In this document: piece by piece, positions 7,851 to 21,262 of the stretch | Position numbering within the stretch: position 1 is the first letter of the stretch | Layout of the letters: every line of letters starts with the position of its first letter | Source of the DNA: Brevibacterium sp. 239c | GTDB lineage: Bacteria; Actinomycetota; Actinomycetes; Actinomycetales; Brevibacteriaceae | Direction of reading: 5' to 3' | Assembly (NCBI RefSeq): GCF_900169365.1 | Contig: NZ_FXZH01000021.1 | Span: 16,692 to 80,691, forward strand | Length of the DNA stretch: 64,000 bases | The notes under the pieces: model-generated | What the model saw: only the letters and a program-made list of their open reading frames with translations | Databases searched by the model: none | Told to the model about the DNA's origin: nothing | Made by a program: the position numbers and the translations under genes

Positions 7851-8016
7851 CGTTGATCTGCCTGTGGCGTGCCTTCATATAGCGGGGGGCACCTCATTTC
7901 CACTCAAGTGAACCACGTTGTCGCCCGGTGTCGAAATCTGACACACCTGGGACTGTCGATGTGACTTCGGGTGGACAGTCAACCTATCAATTGGTGAAGC
8001 ATTCGGAAGGACCCCA

Positions 8017-11496
<3,480 letters not shown>

Positions 11497-11564
11497 GGAC
11501 TTCCACTTCAACCGACACAACTTCGCGGTGAACGAGACGTTCACCGCCAGGAAAGAGGATTTAC

Positions 11565-14500
11565 GTGCCTGACGTCAATTTCTTTGATGAGCTACGTATC
11601 GGTCTTGCTACCGCGGAATCCATCCGCGGCTGGTCACACGGTGAGGTGAAAAAGCCTGAGACCATCAACTACCGCACACTCAAGCCCGAGAAGGACGGAC
11701 TCTTCTGCGAGAAGATCTTCGGACCCACTCGCGACTGGGAGTGCGCCTGCGGCAAATACAAGCGTGTCCGCTTCAAGGGCATCATCTGTGAGCGCTGCGG
11801 CGTCGAGGTGACCCGCGCCAAGGTTCGCCGTGAGCGCATGGGACACATCGAGCTGGCCGCACCGGTCACTCACATCTGGTACTTCAAGGGCGTTCCTTCG
11901 CGCTTGGGCTACCTGCTGGACCTGGCACCGAAGGACCTCGAGAAGGTCATCTACTTCGCTGCCTACATGATCACCTCGGTGGATGAGGATTCTCGTCACC
12001 GTGATCTGCCCAGTCTGCAGAACAAGATCGACATCGAAAAGCAGCAGATCGGCACTCGCCGTGACGCCGACATCGACCGTCGTGCCAAGAAGCTCGAAGA
12101 GGATCTGGCAGCTCTCGAGGCCGACGGCGGCTCTGCCCCGGCCAAGAAGAAGCTGCGCGATGTCGCCGAGAAGGAAATGGAGAAGCTGCGCAAGAACGCC
12201 GACCGCGAGGTCGACCGTCTTGACCAGGTGTGGGACCGGTTCAAGAGCCTCAAGGTCAACGACCTCGAAGGCGACGAGAGCCTGTACCGCGAGATGTTCC
12301 ACCGTTTCGGTCTGTACTTCACCGGTGCCATGGGCGCCGAGGCGATCCAGAAGCGGCTGCTCGACTTCGACCTCGAGGCCGAATCGGAGAAGCTGCGTGA
12401 ACTCATCGCCACGGGCAAGGGTCAGCGCAAGACCCGTGCCCTGAAGCGTCTCAAGGTCGTAAACGCGTTCTTGACCACTGATAACAACCCCGAGGGCATG
12501 GTCCTCGACGTTGTTCCGGTTGTGCCGCCTGAGCTGCGCCCCATGGTGCAGCTCGACGGTGGACGTTTCGCCACGTCTGACCTCAACGACCTCTATCGTC
12601 GTGTGATCAACCGCAACAACCGCCTCAAGCGTCTGCTCGATCTCGGTGCACCCGAGATCATCGTCAACAACGAGAAGCGGATGCTGCAGGAAGCCGTCGA
12701 CTCGCTGTTCGACAACGGCCGTCGCGGTCGTCCGGTGACCGGACCGGGCAACCGTCCGTTGAAGTCGCTGTCGGACATGCTCAAGGGCAAGCAGGGACGT
12801 TTCCGTCAGAACCTCCTGGGCAAGCGTGTGGACTACTCGGGCCGTTCGGTCATCGTGGTCGGTCCGCAGCTGCACCTGCACCAGTGTGGTCTGCCCAAGA
12901 CCATGGCTCTGGAATTGTTCAAGCCCTTCGTGATGAAGCGCCTGGTCGATCTCAACCATGCGCAGAACATCAAGTCGGCCAAGCGGATGGTCGAACGTCA
13001 GCACCCTCAGGTGTGGGACGTGCTCGAAGAGGTCATCACCGAACACCCGGTGCTGCTCAACCGTGCACCGACCCTGCACCGTCTGGGCATCCAGGCGTTC
13101 GAACCTCAGCTCATCGAGGGTAAGGCCATCCAGCTGCACCCGCTCGTCTGTTCGGCGTTCAACGCTGACTTCGACGGTGACCAGATGGCAGTCCACCTGC
13201 CGCTGAGCCCCGAGGCTCAGGCTGAGGCACGCGTGCTCATGCTCTCCGCCAACAACATCCTCAAGCCTTCGGACGGCAAGCCCGTGACCATGCCCTCACA
13301 GGACATGATCATCGGTCTGTACCACCTCACCTCCGAACGCAAGGGACTGGCCGGCGAAGGGCGCTCCTTCTCCGGTCTCGGCGAAGCCATCATGGCCTTC
13401 GACCGTGGCGAGCTGGATCTGGGTTCGAACATCACGATCCGCCTTGAGAACGTCGTCCCCGGTGACGATCTCGAGACTCCTGAAGGTTGGGAAGCCGGCG
13501 ATCCGCTGGACGTGCAGACCACCCTGGGTCGCGCACAGTTCAATGACTACCTGCCTGCTGACTACTCGTTCGTGAACTCCACGATCGACAAGAAGGCACT
13601 CAGCCGCATTGTGAACTACCTGGCCGAGGAATACCCCAAAGTCGAGGTCGCACACACCTTGGACAACTTCAAGGCCGGCGGCTTCTACTGGGCAACTCGT
13701 TCGGGCATCACTATTTCGATGTCCGATGTGGTCTCACCTGTGGCCAAGCCGGAGATCATCGATCACGCCGAGGCTCTCGATACGAAGGTTCAGCAGCAGT
13801 ACGAACTCGGTGCGCTCACCGACGACGAACGCCGCAACGAACTGGTCAAGCTCTGGACCGAGACGACCGAGAAGGTCGACCAGGTCATGCGCACGAGCTT
13901 CCCAGAGGAGAACTCGGTTATGCGTCTGGTGGAGTCCGGTGCATCCGGTAACTGGATGCAGGTCCGCCAGCTGGCCGGTATGCGTGGCCTGGTGACGAAC
14001 CCGAAGGGTGAGATCATCCCTCGCCCGATCGTTTCGAACTACCGTGAGGGTCTTTCGGTGCTCGAGTACTTCATCGCCTCGCACGGTGCTCGTAAGGGTC
14101 TGGCCGATACCGCTCTGCGTACCGCTGACTCCGGTTACCTGACCCGTCGTCTCGTCGACGTGTCACAGGACGTCATCGTGCGCACCGCTGAAGCCGATTC
14201 CAATAAGGGCATCACTCTGCCTGCAGCCGAGCGTGACCACGAGGGCAACCTCGTGCCGCACGAGTATGCAGAGACCAGTCTCTACGGTCGCCTCACGGTC
14301 TCAGACGTCTCCGACGCCGATGGCAATGTCATCGTCCCGGCGAAGACCGACGTGACCGCAGACACGATCGATACGCTGGTCGCAGCCGGAATTGAAGAGC
14401 TCAAGGTTCACTCCGTGCTCACCGCAGATTCCGATACGCAGATCTCGGCCATGCATTACGGCCGTTCGATGGCCACCGGAAAGCTCGTCGACATCGGCGA

Positions 14501-15437
14501 AGCCATCGGTACCGTCGCTGCCCAGTCGATCGGTGAGCCGGGAACCCAGCTCACCATGCGTACCTTCCACACGGGTGGTGCGGCGGCTGCTACGGGTGAC
14601 ATCACCCAGGGTCTGCCGCGTGTGACCGAGCTCTTCGAAGCTCGCACACCGAAGGGCTTTGCTCCCATCGCCGAGGCGACCGGACGTGTCAAGGTCGATG
14701 ACAGCCGCAAGACCCGCTTCGTCGTCATCACCCCCGATGACGGTGGCGAAGAGATCGAGCACGCAGTGTCCAAGCGTGCCCGTCTCCTCGTTGAGGACGG
14801 ACAGAACGTCAAGGCCGGCGAACAGCTGGTCGTCGGTGCTGTCGATCCCAAGCAGGTGCTGCGCATCCGTGGTCGTCGTGAAGCTGAGCGGTTCCTCGTC
14901 GAGCAGGTGCAGAAGGTGTACCGCTCGCAGGGCGTGGGCATCCACGACAAGCACATCGAGGTCATCGTCCGGCAGATGCTGCGTCGCGTGACCGTGATCG
15001 AGTCGGGCGACACGAACCTGCTGCCCGGCGAGCTGGTCGACCGTGGTCGCTACCAGGGCGAGAACCGCCGTGTGGTTGCCGAAGGCGGCCAGCCGGCATC
15101 GGCTCGTGACGAGCTCATGGGTATCACGAAGGCCTCTCTGGCCACCGATTCGTGGCTGTCCGCCGCGTCCTTCCAGGAGACGACACGCGTCCTCACCGAG
15201 GCCGCTATGGAAGGCAAGTCGGACACACTGCTCGGACTCAAGGAGAACGTCATCCTCGGTAAGCTCATCCCTGCGGGCACCGGCCTGCAGACACACCGCG
15301 ACATCGTGGTGGAGCCGACGGAGGAGGCGAAGGCCGAGATGTTCACGAACAGCTACGGCGACTTCTACGCAGGCATCGGCTCCGATTCCGGATCCGCCAT
15401 CCCGCTGGAAGACTACGACTACGGTGCGTTCAGCTGA
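11565..15437 (+). CDS. rpoC: DNA-directed RNA polymerase subunit beta', second zinc site lost
   Basis: Beta' supplies the catalytic magnesium site: [12 protein letters not shown] places Asp535, Asp537 and Asp539. The GTG start has AGAGGA upstream; 1290 residues is normal. The N-terminal zinc-finger cysteines Cys60, Cys62, Cys75 and Cys78 are intact. The second zinc site, near the secondary channel, is not: the four positions that hold cysteine in most bacteria are Ala877, Ala954, Ser961 and His964 ([16 protein letters not shown]). The DNA reads unambiguously there and the flanks ([20 protein letters not shown]) are conserved, so the alignment is secure. The trigger-loop region [13 protein letters not shown] is normal. 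Confidence 0.99.
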   Translation: MPDVNFFDELRIGLATAESIRGWSHGEVKKPETINYRTLKPEKDGLFCEKIFGPTRDWECACGKYKRVRFKGIICERCGVEVTRAKVRRERMGHIELAAPVTHIWYFKGVPSRLGYLLDLAPKDLEKVIYFAAYMITSVDEDSRHRDLPSLQNKIDIEKQQIGTRRDADIDRRAKKLEEDLAALEADGGSAPAKKKLRDVAEKEMEKLRKNADREVDRLDQVWDRFKSLKVNDLEGDESLYREMFHRFGLYFTGAMGAEAIQKRLLDFDLEAESEKLRELIATGKGQRKTRALKRLKVVNAFLTTDNNPEGMVLDVVPVVPPELRPMVQLDGGRFATSDLNDLYRRVINRNNRLKRLLDLGAPEIIVNNEKRMLQEAVDSLFDNGRRGRPVTGPGNRPLKSLSDMLKGKQGRFRQNLLGKRVDYSGRSVIVVGPQLHLHQCGLPKTMALELFKPFVMKRLVDLNHAQNIKSAKRMVERQHPQVWDVLEEVITEHPVLLNRAPTLHRLGIQAFEPQLIEGKAIQLHPLVCSAFNADFDGDQMAVHLPLSPEAQAEARVLMLSANNILKPSDGKPVTMPSQDMIIGLYHLTSERKGLAGEGRSFSGLGEAIMAFDRGELDLGSNITIRLENVVPGDDLETPEGWEAGDPLDVQTTLGRAQFNDYLPADYSFVNSTIDKKALSRIVNYLAEEYPKVEVAHTLDNFKAGGFYWATRSGITISMSDVVSPVAKPEIIDHAEALDTKVQQQYELGALTDDERRNELVKLWTETTEKVDQVMRTSFPEENSVMRLVESGASGNWMQVRQLAGMRGLVTNPKGEIIPRPIVSNYREGLSVLEYFIASHGARKGLADTALRTADSGYLTRRLVDVSQDVIVRTAEADSNKGITLPAAERDHEGNLVPHEYAETSLYGRLTVSDVSDADGNVIVPAKTDVTADTIDTLVAAGIEELKVHSVLTADSDTQISAMHYGRSMATGKLVDIGEAIGTVAAQSIGEPGTQLTMRTFHTGGAAAATGDITQGLPRVTELFEARTPKGFAPIAEATGRVKVDDSRKTRFVVITPDDGGEEIEHAVSKRARLLVEDGQNVKAGEQLVVGAVDPKQVLRIRGRREAERFLVEQVQKVYRSQGVGIHDKHIEVIVRQMLRRVTVIESGDTNLLPGELVDRGRYQGENRRVVAEGGQPASARDELMGITKASLATDSWLSAASFQETTRVLTEAAMEGKSDTLLGLKENVILGKLIPAGTGLQTHRDIVVEPTEEAKAEMFTNSYGDFYAGIGSDSGSAIPLEDYDYGAFS

Positions 15438-15451
15438 AGCTGAACGCATGA

Positions 15452-15501
15452 GGCTGAGGCCCGCCGCGGAGTCCTAAGACTCCGGCCAGGAGGCCTCAGC
15501 C
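15452..15501 (+). terminator. nested hairpin after rpoC
   Basis: GGCTGAGGCC (15452-15461) pairs with GGCCTCAGCC (15492-15501) and encloses a second hairpin, GGAGTC/GACTCC with a CTAA loop. It starts 14 bp after the rpoC stop and precedes the main terminator. Confidence 0.55.
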
Positions 15502-15513
15502 AGCAGTCACAGC

Positions 15514-15549
15514 AAGAGGGGCACCCGCCAACTGGCGGGTGCCCCTCTT
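15514..15549 (+). terminator. rpoBC operon terminator
   Basis: A perfect 17-bp stem (AAGAGGGGCACCCGCCA and its complement) closes on a 2-base apex, so the functional loop is a little larger. It is the last strong element of the rpoBC unit. Confidence 0.85.
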
Positions 15550-15641
15550 CGCCTATTCACGTGCAGAAGGTTTACTGGGCGGCACATTTCCCTCATGAAT
15601 CACGCGCAGAGAGAACGCGCTGCCCTAAGTCTGACTGCCGT

Positions 15642-15703
15642 GGGTCCCTCCCGAACGCCGTCGGGTGGCTCCCGAACGGCGTGGTCGCCTCCAGACCGGC
15701 GGT
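15642..15703. repeat. three degenerate tandem repeats of about 21 bp
   Basis: Units at 15642-15661, 15662-15682 and 15683-15703 share the pattern TCCCGAACGSCGT; the third is the most diverged. They lie between the rpoC terminator and a long palindrome in a convergent gap and are not part of any credible gene. Confidence 0.5.
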
Positions 15704-15709
15704 TCGTGC

Positions 15710-15771
15710 CAACGGTTGGTAAGTCTGCTTCGAGAATCTTCTTCGATTCGCGACAGACTTACCAACCGTTG
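15710..15771. repeat. long palindrome with 18-bp perfect arms
   Basis: CAACGGTTGGTAAGTCTG at 15710-15727 is repeated as an exact inverse at 15754-15771. Inside, CGAGAATC and GATTCGCG form a further imperfect 8-bp stem around TTCTTC. The whole forms one 62-nt hairpin. It lies 60 bp past the pfkA stop (minus strand) and may terminate pfkA, but it lacks a T-run. Confidence 0.65.
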
Positions 15772-15831
15772 CTGATTCGAGGCGAACCGTCCGTGAAGGC
15801 GTGCATGAAGGCGTCCGTGCAGGACGGGTCT

Positions 15832-16857
15832 TCAGCCGAAGAGGACCTGAGCCTCTTCCCAGCGCTGAAGCGGGACCGACTTGAGACGGTCGACGGCCGA
15901 TGCCATATCGACCGAGTGGATCTCCGTGCCCCTGAGGCTCGCCATCTTGCCCCAGTCGCCGCTCTGAGCAAGGTCCGCCGCGGCCATCCCCAGCCGGGTC
16001 GATAGGACCCGGTCATAGGCGGTGGGGGAGCCCCCTCGCTGCAGATGACCGAGGATGGTGGCACGCGATTCGATTCCCGTGATCTCTTCGATCTTCGGAG
16101 CCAGGAAATCCGCAATCCCGCCGAGGCGGGTCCGTCCTTTGTTGTCGACACCGCGATCGGACACCTGCTCGTCGAGCCCCTCGGGAATGAAGCCCTCGGC
16201 CACGACGACGATCGGGGCACGGCCGCGGTCCCTGGCCGATGTCACCCATTCCTCGATCTGGTCGAAGGAGACGGGAAACTCCGGCATGAGGATAGCGTGA
16301 GCGCCACCGGCCATTCCCGCATGCAGTGCGATCCATCCGACGTTGCGGCCCATGACCTCGATGACCATGCATCGATGATGGGACTCCGCCGTTGTGCGGA
16401 GCCGATCGATGGACTCGGTCGCGATGGCCTGGGCGGAGTCGAAGCCGAAGGTGTAGTCGGTGCCGCTGAGATCGTTGTCGATGGTCTTAGGGACTCCGAT
16501 GATGTTGAGTCCCTCCTCGGTCACGAGTCGAGAGGCGCCTGCCAGTGTGCCTTCGCCGCCGATCGCAATGATGGCGTCAATGTCGTGGGAGGCCATGACC
16601 TCGCGCATCCGATTCGGTCCGCCGCCCTCGTACGGGTGGGTGCGGGAGGTGCCGAGGATGGTGCCGCCTCGTCCTGAGAGTCCACGGACGTCGAGCATCG
16701 TCATGTCGAACATGTCGTCTTCGAGCAGGCCGCGCCAACCGTCGCGGATTCCGACAAACGTATCCTCGTGGGAGCGGATGCCCTTGCGGACGATTCCGCG
16801 GATGACCGCGTTGAGTCCGGGGCAGTCGCCGCCGGAGGTGAGTACACCTATCTTCAT
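15832..16857 (-). CDS. pfkA: 6-phosphofructokinase
   Basis: Phosphorylates fructose 6-phosphate to the 1,6-bisphosphate, the committing step of glycolysis. The 341-residue protein shows TSGGDCPGLN (phosphoryl donor loop), GGEGT (100-104), PKTIDND with catalytic Asp127, and MGRNVGW for substrate binding. Gly103 corresponds to the glycine of ATP-using enzymes, while Lys124 is typical of PPi-dependent or actinobacterial group III enzymes; the mixed pattern resembles ATP-dependent Streptomyces PFK, so ATP use is the likelier choice. The start overlaps the upstream DUF1707 gene by 4 bp (ATGA), indicating one operon. Confidence 0.95.
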   Translation of the reverse strand: MKIGVLTSGGDCPGLNAVIRGIVRKGIRSHEDTFVGIRDGWRGLLEDDMFDMTMLDVRGLSGRGGTILGTSRTHPYEGGGPNRMREVMASHDIDAIIAIGGEGTLAGASRLVTEEGLNIIGVPKTIDNDLSGTDYTFGFDSAQAIATESIDRLRTTAESHHRCMVIEVMGRNVGWIALHAGMAGGAHAILMPEFPVSFDQIEEWVTSARDRGRAPIVVVAEGFIPEGLDEQVSDRGVDNKGRTRLGGIADFLAPKIEEITGIESRATILGHLQRGGSPTAYDRVLSTRLGMAAADLAQSGDWGKMASLRGTEIHSVDMASAVDRLKSVPLQRWEEAQVLFG

Positions 16858-17537
16858 TCGAGTTGCCCCTGATCCTTTGCTCGGTAGCCTTTGGCCAAAT
16901 GCACGTCATGGCCGGCCATGAAGGAGACTCCTTTGAGAATGAGCGTCCCGTTGGATCCGTCGCCTTTGGCGGAGCCGCGGATCTCATTTCCGGCCATGAT
17001 GTTGATCGTATCGTCGCGGATGCGCACACCTGGCGGCACGTAGATGTCGTGGCCTGCCATCATAGAATACGACGTCAGCGACACGGTGACTCCCGGTCCC
17101 ATGACGTCGCACAGGTCGATGTTGTCGCCGCCCATGAGTGAGTAGGTCGTCACCTCGGCCGTGCCTGCTGGCACATCGAGTTCGCGCCCGGACATGATCG
17201 CCACCGAGTTCATCGGCTCCGCTGTGCCCGGTTCCGCCATCGGAGCCAGCGAGGTGGGCCCGTCGCTGCGGGCGAGTGATGTCCCCGCGGTCGTTCCGCC
17301 GGTCTGCCGCTGCAGGGACCGGTAGAGGTCATGACCTTCGGGGAGATCGTGGATGAGCGGCATCAGTTCGTCGAGGTACTTCGCCGAAATCGCCTCATCC
17401 TGGCGTTCGGCGGTCTCGTCCGGGTCGAGCCGACCGTTGCTGACCGCGTCGGTGATGACTCCGAGAACGGCGTCGCGGTCCTTGTCAGAGGCTCGGATGC
17501 GGGGCGCTGGCGAGTGCGGGGAATCGTCTGTGACCAT
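16854..17537 (-). CDS. DUF1707 (SHOCT-like) domain protein with LiaF-like C-terminal repeats
   Basis: The N-terminal 60 residues (RASDKDRDAVLGVITDAV...RLDPDETAERQDEA) match the DUF1707 pattern of actinobacteria. The second half has repeated short segments, IMSGRELDV, LMGGDNIDL, MMAGHDIYV, IMAGNEIRG and FMAGHDVHL, as in the beta-helical C-terminal domain of LiaF/DUF2154 proteins. No membrane helix is seen in the 227 residues. Start ATG 17537 is chosen because TACACT ends 7 nt before it (leaderless) and the domain begins soon after; the frame is open further upstream. It overlaps pfkA by 4 bp, an unusual pairing. Role unknown; a stress-sensing function is only an inference from LiaF. Confidence 0.85.
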   Translation of the reverse strand: MVTDDSPHSPAPRIRASDKDRDAVLGVITDAVSNGRLDPDETAERQDEAISAKYLDELMPLIHDLPEGHDLYRSLQRQTGGTTAGTSLARSDGPTSLAPMAEPGTAEPMNSVAIMSGRELDVPAGTAEVTTYSLMGGDNIDLCDVMGPGVTVSLTSYSMMAGHDIYVPPGVRIRDDTINIMAGNEIRGSAKGDGSNGTLILKGVSFMAGHDVHLAKGYRAKDQGQLE

Positions 17538-17646
17538 GGTGACCAGTGTAGCGGGGGACGCATATCGCGAGACACGACTGTGCCCCCGCCGCATTGGCAG
17601 GGGCACAGTCATGAGCGCTCAGAACACTCGGCGGAGGAGGTCTCCG

Positions 17647-19857
17647 TCAGCGGTGCAGGTCGAAGCGGTCTGCTTCGACGAGCTTGCTCCAGGCCTTGAC
17701 GAAGTCGTTGACGAACTTCTCCTGGGCATCATCGGAGGCGTACACCTCGGCGATGGCGCGCAGTTCGGAATTGGCACCGAAGAGCAGATCGATCCGGCTG
17801 CCGGTCCACAGCTTCTCTCCTGCGGGGGAGAAGCACTCGTAGACGTTGGCGGACTCGGACGGCCCGACCGGTTTCCAGACGTTGCCCAGCTCGAGCAGGT
17901 TGACGAAGAAGTCGTTCGTCAGCTCGCCCGGACGGTCGGTGAAGACACCGAGTTCGGAATCCTGGTAGTTCGCGCCGAGGACGCGCAGCCCACCGATGAG
18001 CACGGTCATCTCCGAGGGAGTCAGACCGAGCAGGCTGGCCCTGTCCAGAAGGAGGAACTCGGCCGACAGGGGCAGATCCTCTGTCAGATAGTTACGGAAT
18101 CCGTCGTGTGTCGGCTCCAGGTACGAGAACGAATCGACATCGGTCTGCTCCTGGGTCGCGTCACCGCGGCCGGTCGTGACCGGAACGCTGACATCATGGC
18201 CTGCGGCCTTCGCCGCGGTTTCGATGCCGACGCCGCCAGCGATCGCCAGGACATCGGCGAACGTTGCTCCGGTGTCCGCTGCGATGCGTTCGAGGACTGT
18301 GATGACCTCGGCCAGCTTCGCGGGCTCGTTGACTTCCCAGCTCTTCTGCGGTTCGAGGCGCAGGCGTCCGCCGTTGACTCCGCCGCGGAAGTCGGAGACA
18401 CGGTGGGATGATGCTGCGGCCCAGGTGGTTGAGACGAGCTGGGAGACGCTCAGTCCGGATTCGCGCACTGCAGCCTTGACGGCCTCGAGCTGGCTCGCAT
18501 CGAGCGGTGTGCCGGCCGGGACCGGGTCCTGCCAGATGAGCTCTTCGCTGGGGACCTCGGGTCCGAGATAGCGAGTGGAGGGGCCCATGTCACGGTGAGT
18601 GAGCTTGAACCAGGCGCGGGCGAAGGCATCCTCGAAGGCCTTCTGGTCGTCCTTGAAGCGGCGCGAGATCTCACCATAGATGGGATCGAAACGCAACGAA
18701 AGGTCGGTTGTGAGCATGCGGGGCTCACGGCGTCCGTCGCCCTGAGCCATCGGAACCATGTCATCGCCGCCGCCGTCGACTGGGCGCCACTGCAGATGTC
18801 CGCCTTCGTTCTCGAAGACCTCCCATTCGTAGGCGAAGAGGATGTGGAAGAACTCGTTGTCCCACCGGGTGGGGTGGTAGGTCCACGTGACCTCGATGCC
18901 GCTGCCGACGGTGTCATTGCCCTGGCCGGTGCCGAAATCGGACTTCCAGCCCAGGCCCTGCTCCTCGATCGGTGCGGCTTCCGGATCTCCGCCCTTGTGC
19001 GACTCGGGTGCTGCGCCGTGGGTCTTGCCGAAGGTGTGTCCACCTGCGATGAGAGCGACTGTCTCCTCGTCGTTCATGGCCATGCGACCGAAGGTCTCGC
19101 GGATGTCGATGGCTGCGGCCAGCGGATCCGGCTTGCCCTCTGGGCCCTCAGGGTTGACGTAGATGAGGCCCATGGTCGTTGCCGCCAGCGGCTTCTGCAG
19201 TTCGCGGTTGCCCACATAGCGCTTGTCAGTGCCCAGCCATTCGGTCTCGGAGCCCCAGTAGACGTCATTGTCGGGTTCCCACACGTCCTTGCGGCCACCG
19301 GCGTAGCCGAAAGTCTTGAAGCCCATGGACTCGAGACCTACGTTTCCGGCGAGAATGAATAGATCAGCCCAGGAGATCTTCTTGCCGTACTTCTTCTTGA
19401 CCGGCCAGAGCAGACGACGTGCCTTGTCGAGACCCACGTTGTCGGGCCAGGAATTCAGAGGTGCAAAACGCTGCTGCCCTTCGCCGCCGCCGCCGCGTCC
19501 GTCCTGGACTCGGTAGGTGCCGGCGGAGTGCCAGGCCATGCGGATCATGAACGGGCCGTAGTGACCGAAATCGGCTGACCACCAGTCGGCGTTCGTCTTC
19601 TGCAGCTCTTCGATATCGGCCTTGAGCGCGTAGTAGTCGAGGCTGGCGAACTCGGCGTCGTAGTCGAAGCCTTCGTCCATCGGGTCGCGGGCAGGCTGGT
19701 TCTTGGCCAAGATCTTGAGGTTGAGGCGATTCGGCCACCAATGCGAATTGGCATCGCCCTGGCTGGGATCGACCAGCGAGTCGGCATCGGGCGTCGTCGC
19801 CGCTGCCGAGGTGGTGTGGGCGACTGGACAGCCGCCGGCGGTGGAAGTATCGGTCAT
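17647..19857 (-). CDS. katG: catalase-peroxidase KatG
   Basis: Bifunctional haem enzyme that removes hydrogen peroxide. The 736-residue protein keeps the distal Arg106, Trp109 and His110 ([13 protein letters not shown]), Tyr233 and Met259 that with Trp109 form the Met-Tyr-Trp adduct needed for catalase activity, and the proximal His274 in [10 protein letters not shown]. Both the N-terminal catalytic and C-terminal degenerate domains are present. GAAAGGA lies 6 nt before the ATG. It is directly downstream of furA on the same strand, the conserved furA-katG arrangement in which FurA represses both genes. Confidence 0.98.
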   Translation of the reverse strand: MTDTSTAGGCPVAHTTSAAATTPDADSLVDPSQGDANSHWWPNRLNLKILAKNQPARDPMDEGFDYDAEFASLDYYALKADIEELQKTNADWWSADFGHYGPFMIRMAWHSAGTYRVQDGRGGGGEGQQRFAPLNSWPDNVGLDKARRLLWPVKKKYGKKISWADLFILAGNVGLESMGFKTFGYAGGRKDVWEPDNDVYWGSETEWLGTDKRYVGNRELQKPLAATTMGLIYVNPEGPEGKPDPLAAAIDIRETFGRMAMNDEETVALIAGGHTFGKTHGAAPESHKGGDPEAAPIEEQGLGWKSDFGTGQGNDTVGSGIEVTWTYHPTRWDNEFFHILFAYEWEVFENEGGHLQWRPVDGGGDDMVPMAQGDGRREPRMLTTDLSLRFDPIYGEISRRFKDDQKAFEDAFARAWFKLTHRDMGPSTRYLGPEVPSEELIWQDPVPAGTPLDASQLEAVKAAVRESGLSVSQLVSTTWAAASSHRVSDFRGGVNGGRLRLEPQKSWEVNEPAKLAEVITVLERIAADTGATFADVLAIAGGVGIETAAKAAGHDVSVPVTTGRGDATQEQTDVDSFSYLEPTHDGFRNYLTEDLPLSAEFLLLDRASLLGLTPSEMTVLIGGLRVLGANYQDSELGVFTDRPGELTNDFFVNLLELGNVWKPVGPSESANVYECFSPAGEKLWTGSRIDLLFGANSELRAIAEVYASDDAQEKFVNDFVKAWSKLVEADRFDLHR

Positions 19858-19934
19858 AATATTCCTTTCACTTTCGAGTCCCGTCAGGACCCGGTTGAAG
19901 ACAAAGGTGTGGCTTTGTCATTGGGTGGATCGGC

Positions 19935-20411
19935 TCAGACCGCCGAGGCGGGTTCGGTGCTGCCCGAAGGCGCTGCAGACACAGCGCAGTCAGGACAAAG
20001 ACCCCAGAACGTGACTTCGGCCTGTTCGACGACGAATCCAGCGTCGAGTGAAGGGGTCAAGCAGGGGGCCTGCCCGACCGCACAGTCGACGTCGACGATG
20101 AGGTTGCACGAGCGGCACACGAGGTGGTGATGATTGTCCCCGATGCGTCTCTCGTAACGGGCCACGGACCCGGACGGCTGAATGCACCGCACGAGTCCGA
20201 CTTCGGTGAGTGTGTGCAGCGAGTCGTACACTGCCTGATGCGATACCTCGGGGAGGTTCTCCCGGACGGCGCGGATGACGGTCTCGGTGTCTGCATGCTG
20301 GTGGTCGCACACAGCCGCGAGAACCGCGACTCTCTGTTTCGTCACGCGAAGGGAACTCTCCCGCAGTGCAGCGGTCGGTTCCCATTCGTGCCTATCCTTG
20401 TTCTCAGCCAC
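19935..20411 (-). CDS. furA: Fur family regulator FurA
   Basis: Metal- and redox-responsive repressor of katG. The 158-residue protein from GTG 20411 has the winged-helix DNA-binding half (RVTKQRVAVLAAV, VSHQAVYDSLHTLTEVGLV) and a metal-binding half with GDNHHHLVCRSC, VDCAVGQAPCL and FWGLCPDC, closely following mycobacterial FurA. The frame stays open upstream, but that stretch includes the likely promoter and FurA box. A -35 TTGACT with a 17-bp spacer puts transcription start at or near the GTG, so the mRNA is probably leaderless, as reported for mycobacterial furA. Confidence 0.93.
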   Translation of the reverse strand: MAENKDRHEWEPTAALRESSLRVTKQRVAVLAAVCDHQHADTETVIRAVRENLPEVSHQAVYDSLHTLTEVGLVRCIQPSGSVARYERRIGDNHHHLVCRSCNLIVDVDCAVGQAPCLTPSLDAGFVVEQAEVTFWGLCPDCAVSAAPSGSTEPASAV

Positions 20412-20417
20412 AGCAAC

Positions 20418-20450
20418 AGCTTGCCGCCTTTTCTTGAATGAGTCAAGGAA
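20418..20450 (-). promoter_or_regulatory. furA promoter with FurA-box-like sequence
   Basis: On the minus strand the sequence TTGACTCATTCAAGAAAAGG closely resembles the AT-rich FurA operator described in mycobacteria and Streptomyces (TTGACT...CAGAAAAG). TTGACT serves as -35 and CAAGCT as a weak -10. Autoregulation of furA-katG is inferred. Confidence 0.55.
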
Positions 20451-20563
20451 GCGACAGTCCATCGGACGCCGTGATCGCCGGTCAGCGGCCTCGTATTTCG
20501 GTCCGTGAAGATGCCCGAGCCGGAGGAGTGGCGGTTGTGTCGTGAAGCGCACAGGCGCTGGTT

Positions 20564-20593
20564 TTGACCAGATGCCCGCGACCACGATATTCT
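20564..20593 (+). promoter_or_regulatory. candidate promoter of the rpsL-rpsG-fusA operon
   Basis: TTGACC (20564-20569) and TATTCT (20588-20593) are 18 bp apart. Transcription from here would give a leader of about 290 nt before rpsL. The interval 20594-20887 holds no gene and no strong hairpin that I can see. Confidence 0.5.
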
Positions 20594-20887
20594 AGGATGC
20601 GACTGATTGTGTTTCCTGCGTTCGCGAATGATCATGCCGGATGTTTTGTGAGATCCGGACCGCTGTGTGAATTCGTCAGAAGCAGGCCGCCGACGTGTCA
20701 TTCTGCATAGGTTGTGTGTCATTGCGACACACCCGAGTGCAGGGTTCACTGCGTCGCGCGAATACTGGCATCGGGCGTGAAGCTTCACCCGGTGTTCAGT
20801 CGGATATGTCCCACGGTTCACAAATATGGCTGATGCCATGGCCAGTGTGGGAATTAGGTTTATCGAGAAGCAAATGGAGAACGCTTA

Positions 20888-21262
20888 GTGCCGACAATCC
20901 AGCAGCTCGTCCGCAAGGGACGACATGTCAATTCAGCAGGATCCGACGCTCCTGCTCTGAAGAGCAGCCCGCAGCGTCGTGGAGTGTGCACCCGTGTGTA
21001 CACCACTACACCTAAGAAGCCGAACTCGGCTCTTCGCAAGGTCGCTCGTGTCAAGCTTTCGAGCCAGATCGAAGTGACTGCCTACATCCCAGGCGAAGGA
21101 CACAACCTGCAGGAGCACTCGATCGTGCTCGTGCGCGGTGGTCGTGTCAAGGACCTGCCAGGTGTGCGCTACCGAATCGTTCGCGGTTCGCTTGACACCC
21201 AGGGTGTCAAGGGCCGCCAGCAGGCACGCAGCAAGTACGGTGCGAAGAGGGAGAAGAAGTAA
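20888..21262 (+). CDS. rpsL: 30S ribosomal protein S12
   Basis: S12 lies at the decoding centre and controls tRNA selection accuracy. The 124-residue protein is normal in length; GTG start with TGGAGAA upstream. The two loops altered in streptomycin-resistant mutants read [11 protein letters not shown] (Lys43) and [13 protein letters not shown] (Lys88), the sensitive form. It heads the classical str operon; its stop overlaps the rpsG start by one base (TAATG). Confidence 0.99.
   Translation: MPTIQQLVRKGRHVNSAGSDAPALKSSPQRRGVCTRVYTTTPKKPNSALRKVARVKLSSQIEVTAYIPGEGHNLQEHSIVLVRGGRVKDLPGVRYRIVRGSLDTQGVKGRQQARSKYGAKREKK

Noticed and set aside
11634..13196. 520-codon antisense frame inside rpoC
   Set aside because: Same reason; composition is unlike a protein from this genome.
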